Source: Rudanella lutea DSM 19387 (lineage in GTDB: Bacteria > Bacteroidota > Bacteroidia > Cytophagales > Spirosomataceae). Taken from it: 64,000 nucleotides of DNA. Where the stretch lies: the NCBI RefSeq assembly GCF_000383955.1, contig NZ_KB913013.1:973694-1037693 (forward strand), given 5' to 3'. Below the pieces are notes generated by a model, which saw nothing but the letters and a program-made list of their open reading frames with translations, had not been told where the DNA came from and made no database searches. Numbering within the stretch: the stretch's first letter is position 1; every line of letters starts with the position of its first letter. This document shows positions 1-6,262 of this stretch, piece after piece. The position numbers and the translations under genes were made by a program.

Positions 1-434
1 GCAACAAGCATTAGGCCGCTCACGGGGCGGCTTGACCACAAAAATTCATGCTCTGGTGGATGCCTTAGGCAATCCTATCCGCATTGAGTTAAGTCCTGGC
101 CATGCGGGTGATGCGCCTTGCGCAGCCACCTTACTGGCTGACTGTGAGGCTTTTGCTGTGATTGCCGATAAGGCTTATGATGCCGATTGGTTGCTGGAAG
201 GGTTGGCCCACAACGGTTGTGACGCGATCATTCCCTCCAAAGTGAATCGGGTGGAGCAGCGGGTAATCGATGAGAATTTGTACGCTGATCGCAACAAGAT
301 TGAACGCTATTTTAACCGCTTGAAACAGTATCGCCGGGTAGCAACTCGCTACGAAAAAACAGCCAGCAGCTTCTTGGCGATGGTTCATCTGGCTTCAAGT
401 ATGATTTTGTTGCTCTGATTGTCCACACACTCTA
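1..434 (+). mobile_element. IS5-family insertion sequence, right part
   Basis: The transposase frame is already open at base 1, so the left end of the element lies outside the window. The stop is at 416-418. Just beyond it, bases 432-435 read CTAG; IS5-family elements commonly target YTAR or TA, so the right terminus probably lies here. The other inverted repeat is not visible, so the exact end is an inference. The sequence after about 435 becomes sharply AT-rich and belongs to an interrupted HNH gene. Confidence 0.75.
2..418 (+). CDS. IS5-family transposase, C-terminal part
   Basis: C-terminal portion of a DDE transposase. The frame is open from base 2 and begins with ALGRSRGGLTTKIHAL, the block that normally follows the first catalytic Asp region in IS5-type enzymes. 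A later ADKAYDAD supplies the second acidic residue, and the final YADRNKIERYFNRLKQYRR block holds the catalytic Glu. It catalyses cut-and-paste movement of its element. The internal TTG at 32 is not the real start; the N-terminus lies left of the window. No frameshift is seen in the visible part. Confidence 0.9.
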   Translation, partial: QQALGRSRGGLTTKIHALVDALGNPIRIELSPGHAGDAPCAATLLADCEAFAVIADKAYDADWLLEGLAHNGCDAIIPSKVNRVEQRVIDENLYADRNKIERYFNRLKQYRRVATRYEKTASSFLAMVHLASSMILLL

Positions 435-1021
435 GACCTTCGGGTAATTTTTATTTAGTAAAAAGCGAGAGATTTAATAAGTATGGCGGTGAAAGTGGTT
501 ATCTACAATTTTTAGAAAAAGAATACACATTAGGTGAAGGAAATTCTTCTTTTGAAGAACCACGTGAAAATTACTCAGTAGACTCTAAAGAAATTAGAGA
601 AATTGAAGAAAATACAGATTCTCTTTCAAAGACAGAAAAAGAGCAATTGATAAAGATTAGAATAGGTCAGTCTTCATTCAGAGAAAGACTCTTGTCACGG
701 CATAAAGATTGTTTACTTTGTGGAATTGACAAAATAGACTTATTAGTGGCAAGTCATATTAAGCCATGGAGCCAATGCAAAAATTATGAAAAATTGGATG
801 TAGAAAATGGTTTGATACTTTGCCCTCATCATGACAAGCTCTTTGACAAGTTTTTTATTAGCTTTGATTCCGAAGGAAATATTGCTATTTCCAAACATAT
901 TACCCTGAGTAATCAGGCCTTACTTAACCTCAAGGCAAGTATCAAAATTGAGTTATCCGATAAACAAAAGGAATATATGAAATGGCACTATGCTAATTTC
1001 AAACATAAGAATGTAGATTAA
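419..1021 (+). pseudogene. HNH endonuclease, 5' end replaced by IS5 insertion
   Basis: The 200-residue frame carries an intact HNH nuclease core: a CxxC pair (residues 98 and 101), ASHIKPW with His113, then an NGLILCPHH block with Asn130 and His137/138. Proteins of this HNH_2 type are usually longer at the N-terminus and often restriction- or defence-related. The only possible start is a TTG at 419, directly after the transposase stop and inside the presumed IS end, and there is no in-frame ATG before residue 187. So the first residues come from IS DNA and the native N-terminal part is missing. The gene is much more AT-rich than the chromosomal genes, which suggests transfer. Activity of the remnant is unknown. 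Confidence 0.75.
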
Positions 1022-1078
1022 GGTCCGTCATGGGCAGTTATCCGTGGACAGGATGCTCGCCCCGCAGGAAAGTGTGCA

Positions 1079-1165
1079 GCCCAACCCAGCAGCTGTGTAA
1101 AGGTATCAGATACGGTAGTTCATTTTAACTTATGGGGTCGCTATCAACCCCTGCGGTCGTTGGGT
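1079..1165 (+). repeat. attC-like recombination site, copy 1
   Basis: 87 bp bounded by GCCCAAC (1079-1085) and GTTGGGT (1159-1165). These fit the integron attC end boxes RYYYAAC and GTTRRRY and can pair over 7 bases with one wobble. GCAG just inside the left box can pair with CTGC near the right box. The internal word TGTAAAGG (1096-1103) recurs in other copies. It lies 57 bp after the HNH stop, as an attC would at the 3' end of its cassette. The attC identity is inference; no integrase gene is visible. Confidence 0.5.
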
Positions 1166-1192
1166 GAACATTCAAGCATGTTCGTAGGCAGC
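1158..1192 (+). repeat. 35-bp exact repeat, copy A
   Basis: Identical to 2631-2665. It starts on the right attC-like box and runs into the next unit. It contains a small palindrome, GAACAT-N6-ATGTTC. Both copies are followed by TTCCGGC one base later. Identity past the putative crossover point means the repeated unit is longer than a bare attC. Confidence 0.85.
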
Positions 1193-1244
1193 TTTCCGGC
1201 GGCAGGTAGCGGGCCGCAGAGATCAGGCTTTCTTTGGGTATTGA

Positions 1245-1274
1245 GCGGGTTTCGGTTTGTCAACCGAAACCCGC
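1245..1274. other. perfect 13-bp hairpin upstream of beta-barrel gene
   Basis: GCGGGTTTCGGTT (1245-1257) pairs exactly with 1262-1274 across a 4-base loop. No T tract follows on either strand, so it is not a convincing intrinsic terminator. It sits 47 bp before the start at 1322 and could be a 5' leader hairpin. The rest of the 1022-1321 gap holds the attC-like copy 1 and the 35-bp repeat. Confidence 0.6.
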
Positions 1275-1321
1275 AAAACACGTGCTTATTGTTATTAGCG
1301 TAAACATTTTAACTCAATAAT

Positions 1322-1912
1322 ATGAAAATTCTCTTCTCGGCTTTGCTGTGTATCAGCACATTATCAGGTTTTTCTCAGCAAAAATCGTTCGACATCGCCG
1401 TTAGCTATGGTGCTTATTATAGCCCCTCGTTTAAGCTTAACGAAAGAGATGAGTATTATGCTGTCGATTTTGACTATCATCTTACTGAGAGGTGGACGGT
1501 CTCATCCGGCTTTCTCAGAGGACGATTTAGGTATTATGACGACGTTCGTTCTAATGCACCTACAGCCGTTATTTACACCCGTGGCAATACAAACGCCCGA
1601 GGTTTCGACATACATGCCTACGGGATGGCCAAATATTCAGTTATTGCTTCCAGAGTTTTCACGGTACAGTTGGGCGCAGGTGTTGGACTGCTCACCCAAC
1701 GGTTGGAGTACCCTTATCGTGAGCAATCAGGTCGGGGGGATGCGTTTATTATGCAACGTACAACGTCAAACATAGAATTTCCTTTGAGTGCAGAAGCTTA
1801 TTATTTCATCGGAAGTCGATTAGGCATCGGGTTAAAAATAGGTAGCATTCTCAGGCCAAACTATCCGGTTGTGGGTATCCATCTGGGTCCGCAACTTAGG
1901 CTTCGTTTGTAA
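1322..1912 (+). CDS. small secreted outer-membrane beta-barrel protein
   Basis: 196 residues. A Sec signal peptide (about residues 1-18, ending near GFSQQ) is followed by alternating hydrophobic/polar strands rich in Tyr, Phe and Gly, e.g. FDIAVSYGAYYSPSF and FTVQLGAGVGLL, and the protein ends in an aromatic-poor strand LGPQLRLRL. This pattern fits an 8-stranded Bacteroidota outer-membrane barrel. No specific function is recognisable. The ATG at 1322 is the only sensible start because the signal peptide begins there. It lies between two attC-like repeats, so it looks like the gene of a cassette. Confidence 0.7.
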   Translation: MKILFSALLCISTLSGFSQQKSFDIAVSYGAYYSPSFKLNERDEYYAVDFDYHLTERWTVSSGFLRGRFRYYDDVRSNAPTAVIYTRGNTNARGFDIHAYGMAKYSVIASRVFTVQLGAGVGLLTQRLEYPYREQSGRGDAFIMQRTTSNIEFPLSAEAYYFIGSRLGIGLKIGSILRPNYPVVGIHLGPQLRLRL

Positions 1913-2279
1913 GGGATTTCGTTTCCGCTCCGCGTGGGGACCGTCTTGTGCGACAGGAAGCACGTCCCAAAGTCAGACATTCAGCCCAAAAGGTGCAAGT
2001 GACTCGCGTTCAGGCAACTGACTCGCTCGCCATCAGCCCTTTCGGGCGTTGGGTGCGTCGCCTAAGCAGTGCGTATTCGGCAGCTTCGTGCGACAAACAG
2101 CGCGGCTCAAAGACAGGCTTTAGGTCTCTATTTCCGGGTCGCGGCCGACAGGTTGCAGGCCGCAGAAGTTAGGTTTTTTCCTCGTTCAGCGGTTCGCAGT
2201 TGATAGGCTAAACGCCACGGGGAGAAAAGCGATGGGCTACGCGCTCGGTACAAAAGAAAAATTGCCAGCCGATAAAGAT
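1913..2279. other. non-coding spacer with cassette-type repeats
   Basis: After the beta-barrel stop comes the word CTCCGCGTGGG at 1928-1938, which recurs 11-16 nt after three stop codons in this cluster (also 2496-2506, 2929-2939 and 5175-5185). It is followed by attC-like copy 2 (1984-2054) and then about 220 bp that resemble the other spacers only loosely. An open frame covers 1948-2172 but its protein is Arg/Ser-rich repeat translation, not a gene. Confidence 0.6.
1984..2054 (+). repeat. attC-like recombination site, copy 2 (degenerate)
   Basis: 71 bp from GCCCAAA (1984-1990) to GTTGGGT (2048-2054). The left box has lost its final C. Just before the right box, GCCC-TTTC-GGGC forms a local hairpin, the same place where copies 1, 3, 4 and 5 have a CACCC or CAACCC arm facing GGGTG. 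Shorter and less regular than copies 1 and 3, so possibly inactive. Confidence 0.4.
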
Positions 2280-2483
2280 ATGAAAAGACCTAACCATCTA
2301 GAAGAAACCTCTGAAAACAATGAAAGTAACAAACTTCGTTTACCTTCTGATGAAGACTATGAAAGGTTTTGGGCAGAAGTATTGGAAGAAACAAAAAGGC
2401 GTGAAATACAGGAGGGAGAAAGATTGCGGAAGATACGAAAGAATTTACCTCCTGATAGTGAGTTGACTAAGTCGTTAGAATAG
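2280..2483 (+). CDS. small charged hypothetical protein
   Basis: 67 residues from the ATG at 2280; the frame also opens at 2232, but that part overlaps repeat-like spacer DNA. The protein is very rich in Glu, Lys and Arg and predicted helical, with no signal peptide or membrane segment. The stretch ERFWAEVLEETKRREIQEG looks like an amphipathic helix. I recognise no family. AT-rich compared with chromosomal genes, and flanked by attC-like repeats on both sides. Confidence 0.5.
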   Translation: MKRPNHLEETSENNESNKLRLPSDEDYERFWAEVLEETKRREIQEGERLRKIRKNLPPDSELTKSLE

Positions 2484-2551
2484 ACGATTTGTTCGCTCCG
2501 CGTGGGCAGGTTGCCTGGTGACAGGTTGCCCGTCGTAGAAGGAAGGTTTCA

Positions 2552-2638
2552 GCCCAACTCAAACAAGGGTGCAAAGGTCAGCGGCACGTTGTTTGCGTTC
2601 AGTAGAGTTACGGCCATCAACACCCGTTGGCGTTGGGT
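2552..2638 (+). repeat. attC-like recombination site, copy 3 (best copy)
   Basis: 87 bp, the same length as copy 1, from GCCCAAC (2552-2558) to GTTGGGT (2632-2638). Inner arms also pair: CAAGGGTG (2564-2571) against CACCCGTTG (2621-2629) with one unpaired base, which is the layout of attC L boxes with an extrahelical base. The shared word TGCAAAGG is at 2570-2577. CTCCGCGTGGG precedes it at 2496-2506. Confidence 0.55.
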
Positions 2639-2665
2639 GAACATTCAAGCATGTTCGTAGGCAGC
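2631..2665 (+). repeat. 35-bp exact repeat, copy B
   Basis: Exact duplicate of 1158-1192, again starting at the right box of an attC-like site and leading toward the next small gene (2730). Confidence 0.85.
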
Positions 2666-2729
2666 ATTCCGGCAACCGGGCAAACGCCCATAGTAAACGA
2701 GTTAACAGAACCTGTAAATTCATAAGAAA

Positions 2730-2918
2730 ATGAAAGAGTATAAAGTTGAAATCGTGCGTTACATCCAAAACACATTCGATTCGAATAAGGCCATCTTGGA
2801 AGCCAAAGCCGAAGCTCAAACAAAACTTGATGAATATGCTTCTAAAGGGTATAGGTTAGTCTCCACAACGGCCTCGGATTCAGCTACGATTTATCTGTTC
2901 TTTGAAAGAGACATTTAG
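2730..2918 (+). CDS. DUF4177-like small protein
   Basis: 62 residues. It begins MKEYKVEIV and continues with a helix (about residues 17-37) and then the strand-turn GYRLVSTTAS before a final strand IYLFFER. This beta-alpha-beta-beta pattern with KL(D/N)E and G(Y/W)xLVS is what DUF4177-type small proteins show. Function of the family is unknown. No export signal. Sits as a single gene between attC-like copies 3 and 4. Confidence 0.6.
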   Translation: MKEYKVEIVRYIQNTFDSNKAILEAKAEAQTKLDEYASKGYRLVSTTASDSATIYLFFERDI

Positions 2919-2973
2919 CAGGGCATTGCTCCGCGTGGGCGGCTCGTAGAGCGACAGGCCGTCAGGCCCGTCA

Positions 2974-3054
2974 ACTCAACCAGCAAGGGGGCAAAGGTGG
3001 TAACTTACCTGCGTTTAGCTTATCTTGTGTCTAACACCCTCATTAGTGGTGGGT
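2974..3054 (+). repeat. attC-like recombination site, copy 4 (right box mutated)
   Basis: 81 bp. The left box can be read as ACTCAAC (2974-2980). The right box reads GGTGGGT (3048-3054) where GTTGGGT is expected, losing the conserved GTT at which integron recombination takes place. The internal GGCAAAGG (2990-2997) aligns with the shared word, and CTCCGCGTGGG occurs at 2929-2939, 11 nt after the preceding stop. Probably a dead copy. Confidence 0.4.
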
Positions 3055-3100
3055 GCTGACAACGAGTCGTTTAGAAGCCATCATCTTCCTAGCCGCGAAT

Positions 3101-4828
3101 ATGACACGATTACTCATCTTGTTGAGTGGGGCACTATTGGGATTGGGTCCGCTACTAAGTTGCCAACCGAAGCAGAAACCGGCTGACAATCCACCCACCT
3201 CGATCGTCGTTTGTGGTACCATGCCAACGGACAAGGACTGGTACGGCGCTAACGAAAAAGCCATGCTCTTCGACAGCATAGGCAATATCCATTTCCCCAT
3301 CACAACCCGGAGTCAGGAAGCGCAGCGGTATTTCAATCAGGGCCTTATGTTGGCGGTGGGGTTTAACCATGCCGAAGCCGCCCGGTCGTTTTACGAAGCT
3401 ACCCGGTTAGACTCAACCTGCGCGATGGCCTACTGGGGGTTCAGCTACGTGCTGGGACCAAACTACAATGCGGGCATGGAACCGGACAACTACGAGCGGG
3501 CCTATACGGCTATTCAGCAAGCAATCAGGTTGTCCGGCCATTGCACCGATAAAGAAAAAGCGTTGATTCAGGCACTGGCGAAACGCTACCCAGCCACACC
3601 CGTCGATGATAGGAAGCCATTTGATGAGGCCTATTCTACCGCGCTCAGGCAAGTCCACGAACAGTTTCCCGACGACGCGGATATTGCCGGGTTCTACGCA
3701 GAATCGTTGATGGACCTGCATCCGTGGGATTTGTGGGAAAAAGATGGGCGCCCGAAGCCCTGGACGCCCGCTATCGTGACGGTGCTGGAAACGTTGATGG
3801 CTCGCAATCCCGACCACATTGCCTTGAACCACTATTATATCCATGCCGTAGAGGCCTCTCCAACACCGGAACGCGGACTACGAAGTGCGGCTATTCTGGG
3901 TAAGGTAGCTCCGAGGGCCAGCCATCTGGTCCATATGCCGTCGCACATTTACATCCGAACGGGCAACTACCACGAAGGGTCGATACGCAACCAGCAGGCC
4001 GTAGCCATTGATAGTATCTACCTGATGAACAAACACGCTCAAGGCGCGTTTCCCTTGGTCTACTTTCCGCACAATTACCACCTGCTGGTTGCCACCGCCA
4101 CGCTCGAAGGCAACTACGCCTGGGCTATGCGCTCGGCGCAAAAGACAGCCGAAAACACGAATAAAAAATGGATGGCTCAGCCTGCCTGGTGCGCCCTTCA
4201 GCATTACTACACCATTCCCTACCACGTAGCCATTAAGTTTTCCCGATGGGATGAAGTCCTTCGGATGTGCAATGCCGACACGGTCCGGTTGGCTTATCCC
4301 ACCGCTATCCGTCATTACGCCCGTGGATTAGCGTTGGTCGGTAAAGGGCAACTGGCCCAGGCAAAGCTGGAATTGCAACAACTTGACCAGTTAACCGCCA
4401 ACCCTGACATGGGCAAGCTGCTGGTTGGGCCCGTCAATTCGATGCGTTCGATTCTGGAAATCGCCCGTCGGGTGTTGAAGGCCGACATTCTGGCGAACGA
4501 AGGTCAGTTAGATCGTAGCATTGGGATATTACGGGAAGCCGTTGCGCTCGAAGATGCTCTGGGCTATAACGAGCCACCCGACTGGTTTTTCCCGGTGCGC
4601 CACACCTTAGGGGCCACGCTGTTGAAAGCGAAACGGTATGCGGAGGCTGAAGCCGTTTTTGCGAAAGACCTAACGATATTTCCCCGCAATGGCTGGGCAT
4701 TATCGGGCCTGCATCAAGCTCAATTAGGGCAGGGATTGACCGATAAAGCCAGGCAAACGCGGGTTACCTTGACACAGGCCTGGAAATGGGCTGATAACGA
4801 CCTGAAGGCCAAAATAGGTCTGATGTAA
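3101..4828 (+). CDS. TPR-repeat lipoprotein
   Basis: 575 residues from the ATG at 3101. The frame also opens at TTG/ATG-like codons from 3053, but the earlier part overlaps repeat DNA. The N-terminus is a lipoprotein signal with lipobox LLSC at about residue 22, so it should be anchored in a membrane on the periplasmic or outer side. The body has tetratricopeptide-type helices (e.g. YFNQGLMLAVGFNHAEAARSF, AEAEAVFAKDLTIFPRNGWAL) at both ends, consistent with a protein-binding scaffold. A His-rich segment HLVHMPSHIYIR lies near residue 280. The specific partner is unknown. GC content is close to chromosomal genes, unlike the smaller genes before it, although it lies between attC-like copies 4 and 5. 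Confidence 0.8.
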   Translation: MTRLLILLSGALLGLGPLLSCQPKQKPADNPPTSIVVCGTMPTDKDWYGANEKAMLFDSIGNIHFPITTRSQEAQRYFNQGLMLAVGFNHAEAARSFYEATRLDSTCAMAYWGFSYVLGPNYNAGMEPDNYERAYTAIQQAIRLSGHCTDKEKALIQALAKRYPATPVDDRKPFDEAYSTALRQVHEQFPDDADIAGFYAESLMDLHPWDLWEKDGRPKPWTPAIVTVLETLMARNPDHIALNHYYIHAVEASPTPERGLRSAAILGKVAPRASHLVHMPSHIYIRTGNYHEGSIRNQQAVAIDSIYLMNKHAQGAFPLVYFPHNYHLLVATATLEGNYAWAMRSAQKTAENTNKKWMAQPAWCALQHYYTIPYHVAIKFSRWDEVLRMCNADTVRLAYPTAIRHYARGLALVGKGQLAQAKLELQQLDQLTANPDMGKLLVGPVNSMRSILEIARRVLKADILANEGQLDRSIGILREAVALEDALGYNEPPDWFFPVRHTLGATLLKAKRYAEAEAVFAKDLTIFPRNGWALSGLHQAQLGQGLTDKARQTRVTLTQAWKWADNDLKAKIGLM

Positions 4829-4833
4829 AGGCA

Positions 4834-4919
4834 ACTCAACCAGAAAAAAGGTGTAAAGGCATAACATACCTGATAATTAGCTACCTTAGGGTCACCCTCA
4901 GCCTCCAGGGGTGTTGGGT
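4834..4919 (+). repeat. attC-like recombination site, copy 5
   Basis: 86 bp starting only 5 bp after the TPR gene stop. Left box ACTCAAC (4834-4840), right box GTTGGGT (4913-4919), shared word TGTAAAGG (4852-4859 region), and a CACCC arm before the right box. It is the last recognisable copy; the spacer after 5160 keeps CTCCGCGTGGG but has no paired boxes. Confidence 0.45.
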
Positions 4920-5009
4920 GCAGTTCCTGAAATTGTGAAGCCGCATTTTGCCGACCTGTCAGCAAACAGTGTGTTGGTTACATCACAGAACTTTCACCTT
5001 TATATTTTT

Positions 5010-5160
5010 ATGAGACGGGATTATATTGCCTTTATAGGCCTTGGTCGGAGTCGTCTTCTTAGGCTTAGCCGCTTCGGGCCGGAGTAATGTCTACTATGGC
5101 ATAGCTGTTATTTTCTTCATTGTTGCTTTTATCCGTAAACGTCGGCTCACAAAGCAGTAA
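5010..5160 (+). pseudogene. small membrane protein gene with a +1 frameshift
   Basis: Starting at ATG 5010 the frame reads MRRDYIAFIGL and then shifts. Skipping one base near 5043 gives GVVFLGLAASGRSNVYYG followed by a second hydrophobic helix and a basic tail ending RLTKQ at the stop 5158-5160. The whole interval is 151 nt, one base more than 50 codons. The predicted product would have two membrane helices. Either a genuine mutation or a sequencing error; the protein quality in both frames argues it was once one gene. Confidence 0.55.
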
Positions 5161-5298
5161 TGGCATTGTGTCCACTCCGCGTGGGCGGCTAGCCGGGCAA
5201 CAGATCGTTACTATTGTCGCTGTTGGTCCACGTATAGACATCTACGACTTGTTGAAGCGACGTGTAGATTAACCTGCTTACCCTCCATCCCCAACACC

Positions 5299-5415
5299 AT
5301 GTTTACCCTCTCGTTATCCCCGCTCGAAGTCCTGTTTGCGTTACTGATTTTGCTCAATGTAGCTGGCATTGCCAATCTGATCTGGAGCTACAAAACGAAA
5401 AACAAATCATCTTAG
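5299..5415 (+). CDS. 38-residue single-span membrane protein
   Basis: Reads MFTLSLSPLEVLFALLILL and continues to a polar Lys-rich tail ending KNKSS. One hydrophobic helix covers about residues 9-29. Too short for homology by eye. It follows the last CTCCGCGTGGG motif and belongs to the run of tiny membrane genes between 5.0 and 5.8 kb. Confidence 0.4.
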   Translation: MFTLSLSPLEVLFALLILLNVAGIANLIWSYKTKNKSS

Positions 5416-5526
5416 GCAAAACGGTTTACCTGCGGCTTATTTTCATATCTTGTCAGAAACTAAGCAGCTAATTATAGAACAAAAGCTATTTACGTTTCTG
5501 TTAGCGGCTCCAGCTGACCACACCGT

Positions 5527-5766
5527 ATGTATATGCCCAAACTATTACCTACCCTGATTTTTATCCTTCTCTGCGCAAACATCGCCCTTGGCCAATCTGC
5601 TCTACCGGGCCAACAAGTTGTTGTCAACAACGGGATTGGGTTAGGCTCGGCCATTGCCGTTGCTATTTCATGGTCGCGCAACAAGTCGATTCTGTGGGCC
5701 ATTATTCACGGGATTCTGGGTTGGCTAGATGTCATTTTTTACTTTTTTACCCGCCCCGACAAATAG
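5527..5766 (+). CDS. small membrane protein
   Basis: 79 residues with two hydrophobic segments: an N-terminal signal-like helix (about residues 5-22, ending ALGQS) and a second around residues 50-73 (ILWAIIHGILGWLDVIFYFF). The central SxxxxxISWSRNKS loop is typical of small Bacteroidota proteins that place a short charged motif before a helix. An in-frame ATG at 5533 is an alternative start. Function unknown; GC content similar to the chromosome. Confidence 0.6.
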   Translation: MYMPKLLPTLIFILLCANIALGQSALPGQQVVVNNGIGLGSAIAVAISWSRNKSILWAIIHGILGWLDVIFYFFTRPDK

Positions 5767-5825
5767 CCACCTGTGGCCCCGGTGGCGTTTTTATCCATTC
5801 TGTTTAACCAAACCGTTTGTCAACC

Positions 5826-6167
5826 ATGAAAGCAACACTGCTGGGGTTACTCTGTTTCACCCTAAGTTCTACAGGCTACGCCACCGGCGACCCGGTTCTA
5901 CGAGTTGAAAAAACATTCACCGATTCACAGATTCGTGCGGTTGAGCGTCAGGCAAGTCAATCGTACGGTGTGAAGGTGCAGGTTCGCGTCCTGTCGCGCA
6001 ACGCACGCAACGAGATTACATACCTGTCGTTTGTCCGGTACGGGCAGGATGGCAAGGAAGGCGGTGGTTGCTCATCGGATAAGTTTGGGGTATTGATTAT
6101 CACAAAGTCGGGCTGCCAGATTGCCGACGCGGGCTTTGAGTCCCAGTTACCGATGCCGGAGAAGTAG
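5826..6167 (+). CDS. small exported hypothetical protein
   Basis: 113 residues from ATG 5826. The first 19 residues are a Sec signal (ending GYATG). The mature part has a helix TDSQIRAVERQASQSYG followed by beta strands (VKVQVRVLSRN, ITYLSFVRYG) and two cysteines (GGGCSSD and SGCQIAD) that could form a disulfide. Function not recognised. It is the last gene before the lyase at 6263 and is not flanked by the repeats. Confidence 0.6.
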   Translation: MKATLLGLLCFTLSSTGYATGDPVLRVEKTFTDSQIRAVERQASQSYGVKVQVRVLSRNARNEITYLSFVRYGQDGKEGGGCSSDKFGVLIITKSGCQIADAGFESQLPMPEK

Positions 6168-6262
6168 GCAGGCGAAAGTCATGTGCCGCAACAGCCAATA
6201 GCGATAGAAACCGGCCCCATTTGGCTTTATCAATCAGCCAATTGTAAACCGCTCCCTACTCG

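Noticed and set aside
1245-1274. 13-bp hairpin as an intrinsic terminator of the HNH gene
   Set aside because: No T tract on either side and located 220 bp after the stop, beyond the attC-like site.
1948-2172. 74-codon open frame in the spacer
   Set aside because: Lies entirely over repeat and attC-like DNA; translation is low-complexity Arg/Ser-rich.
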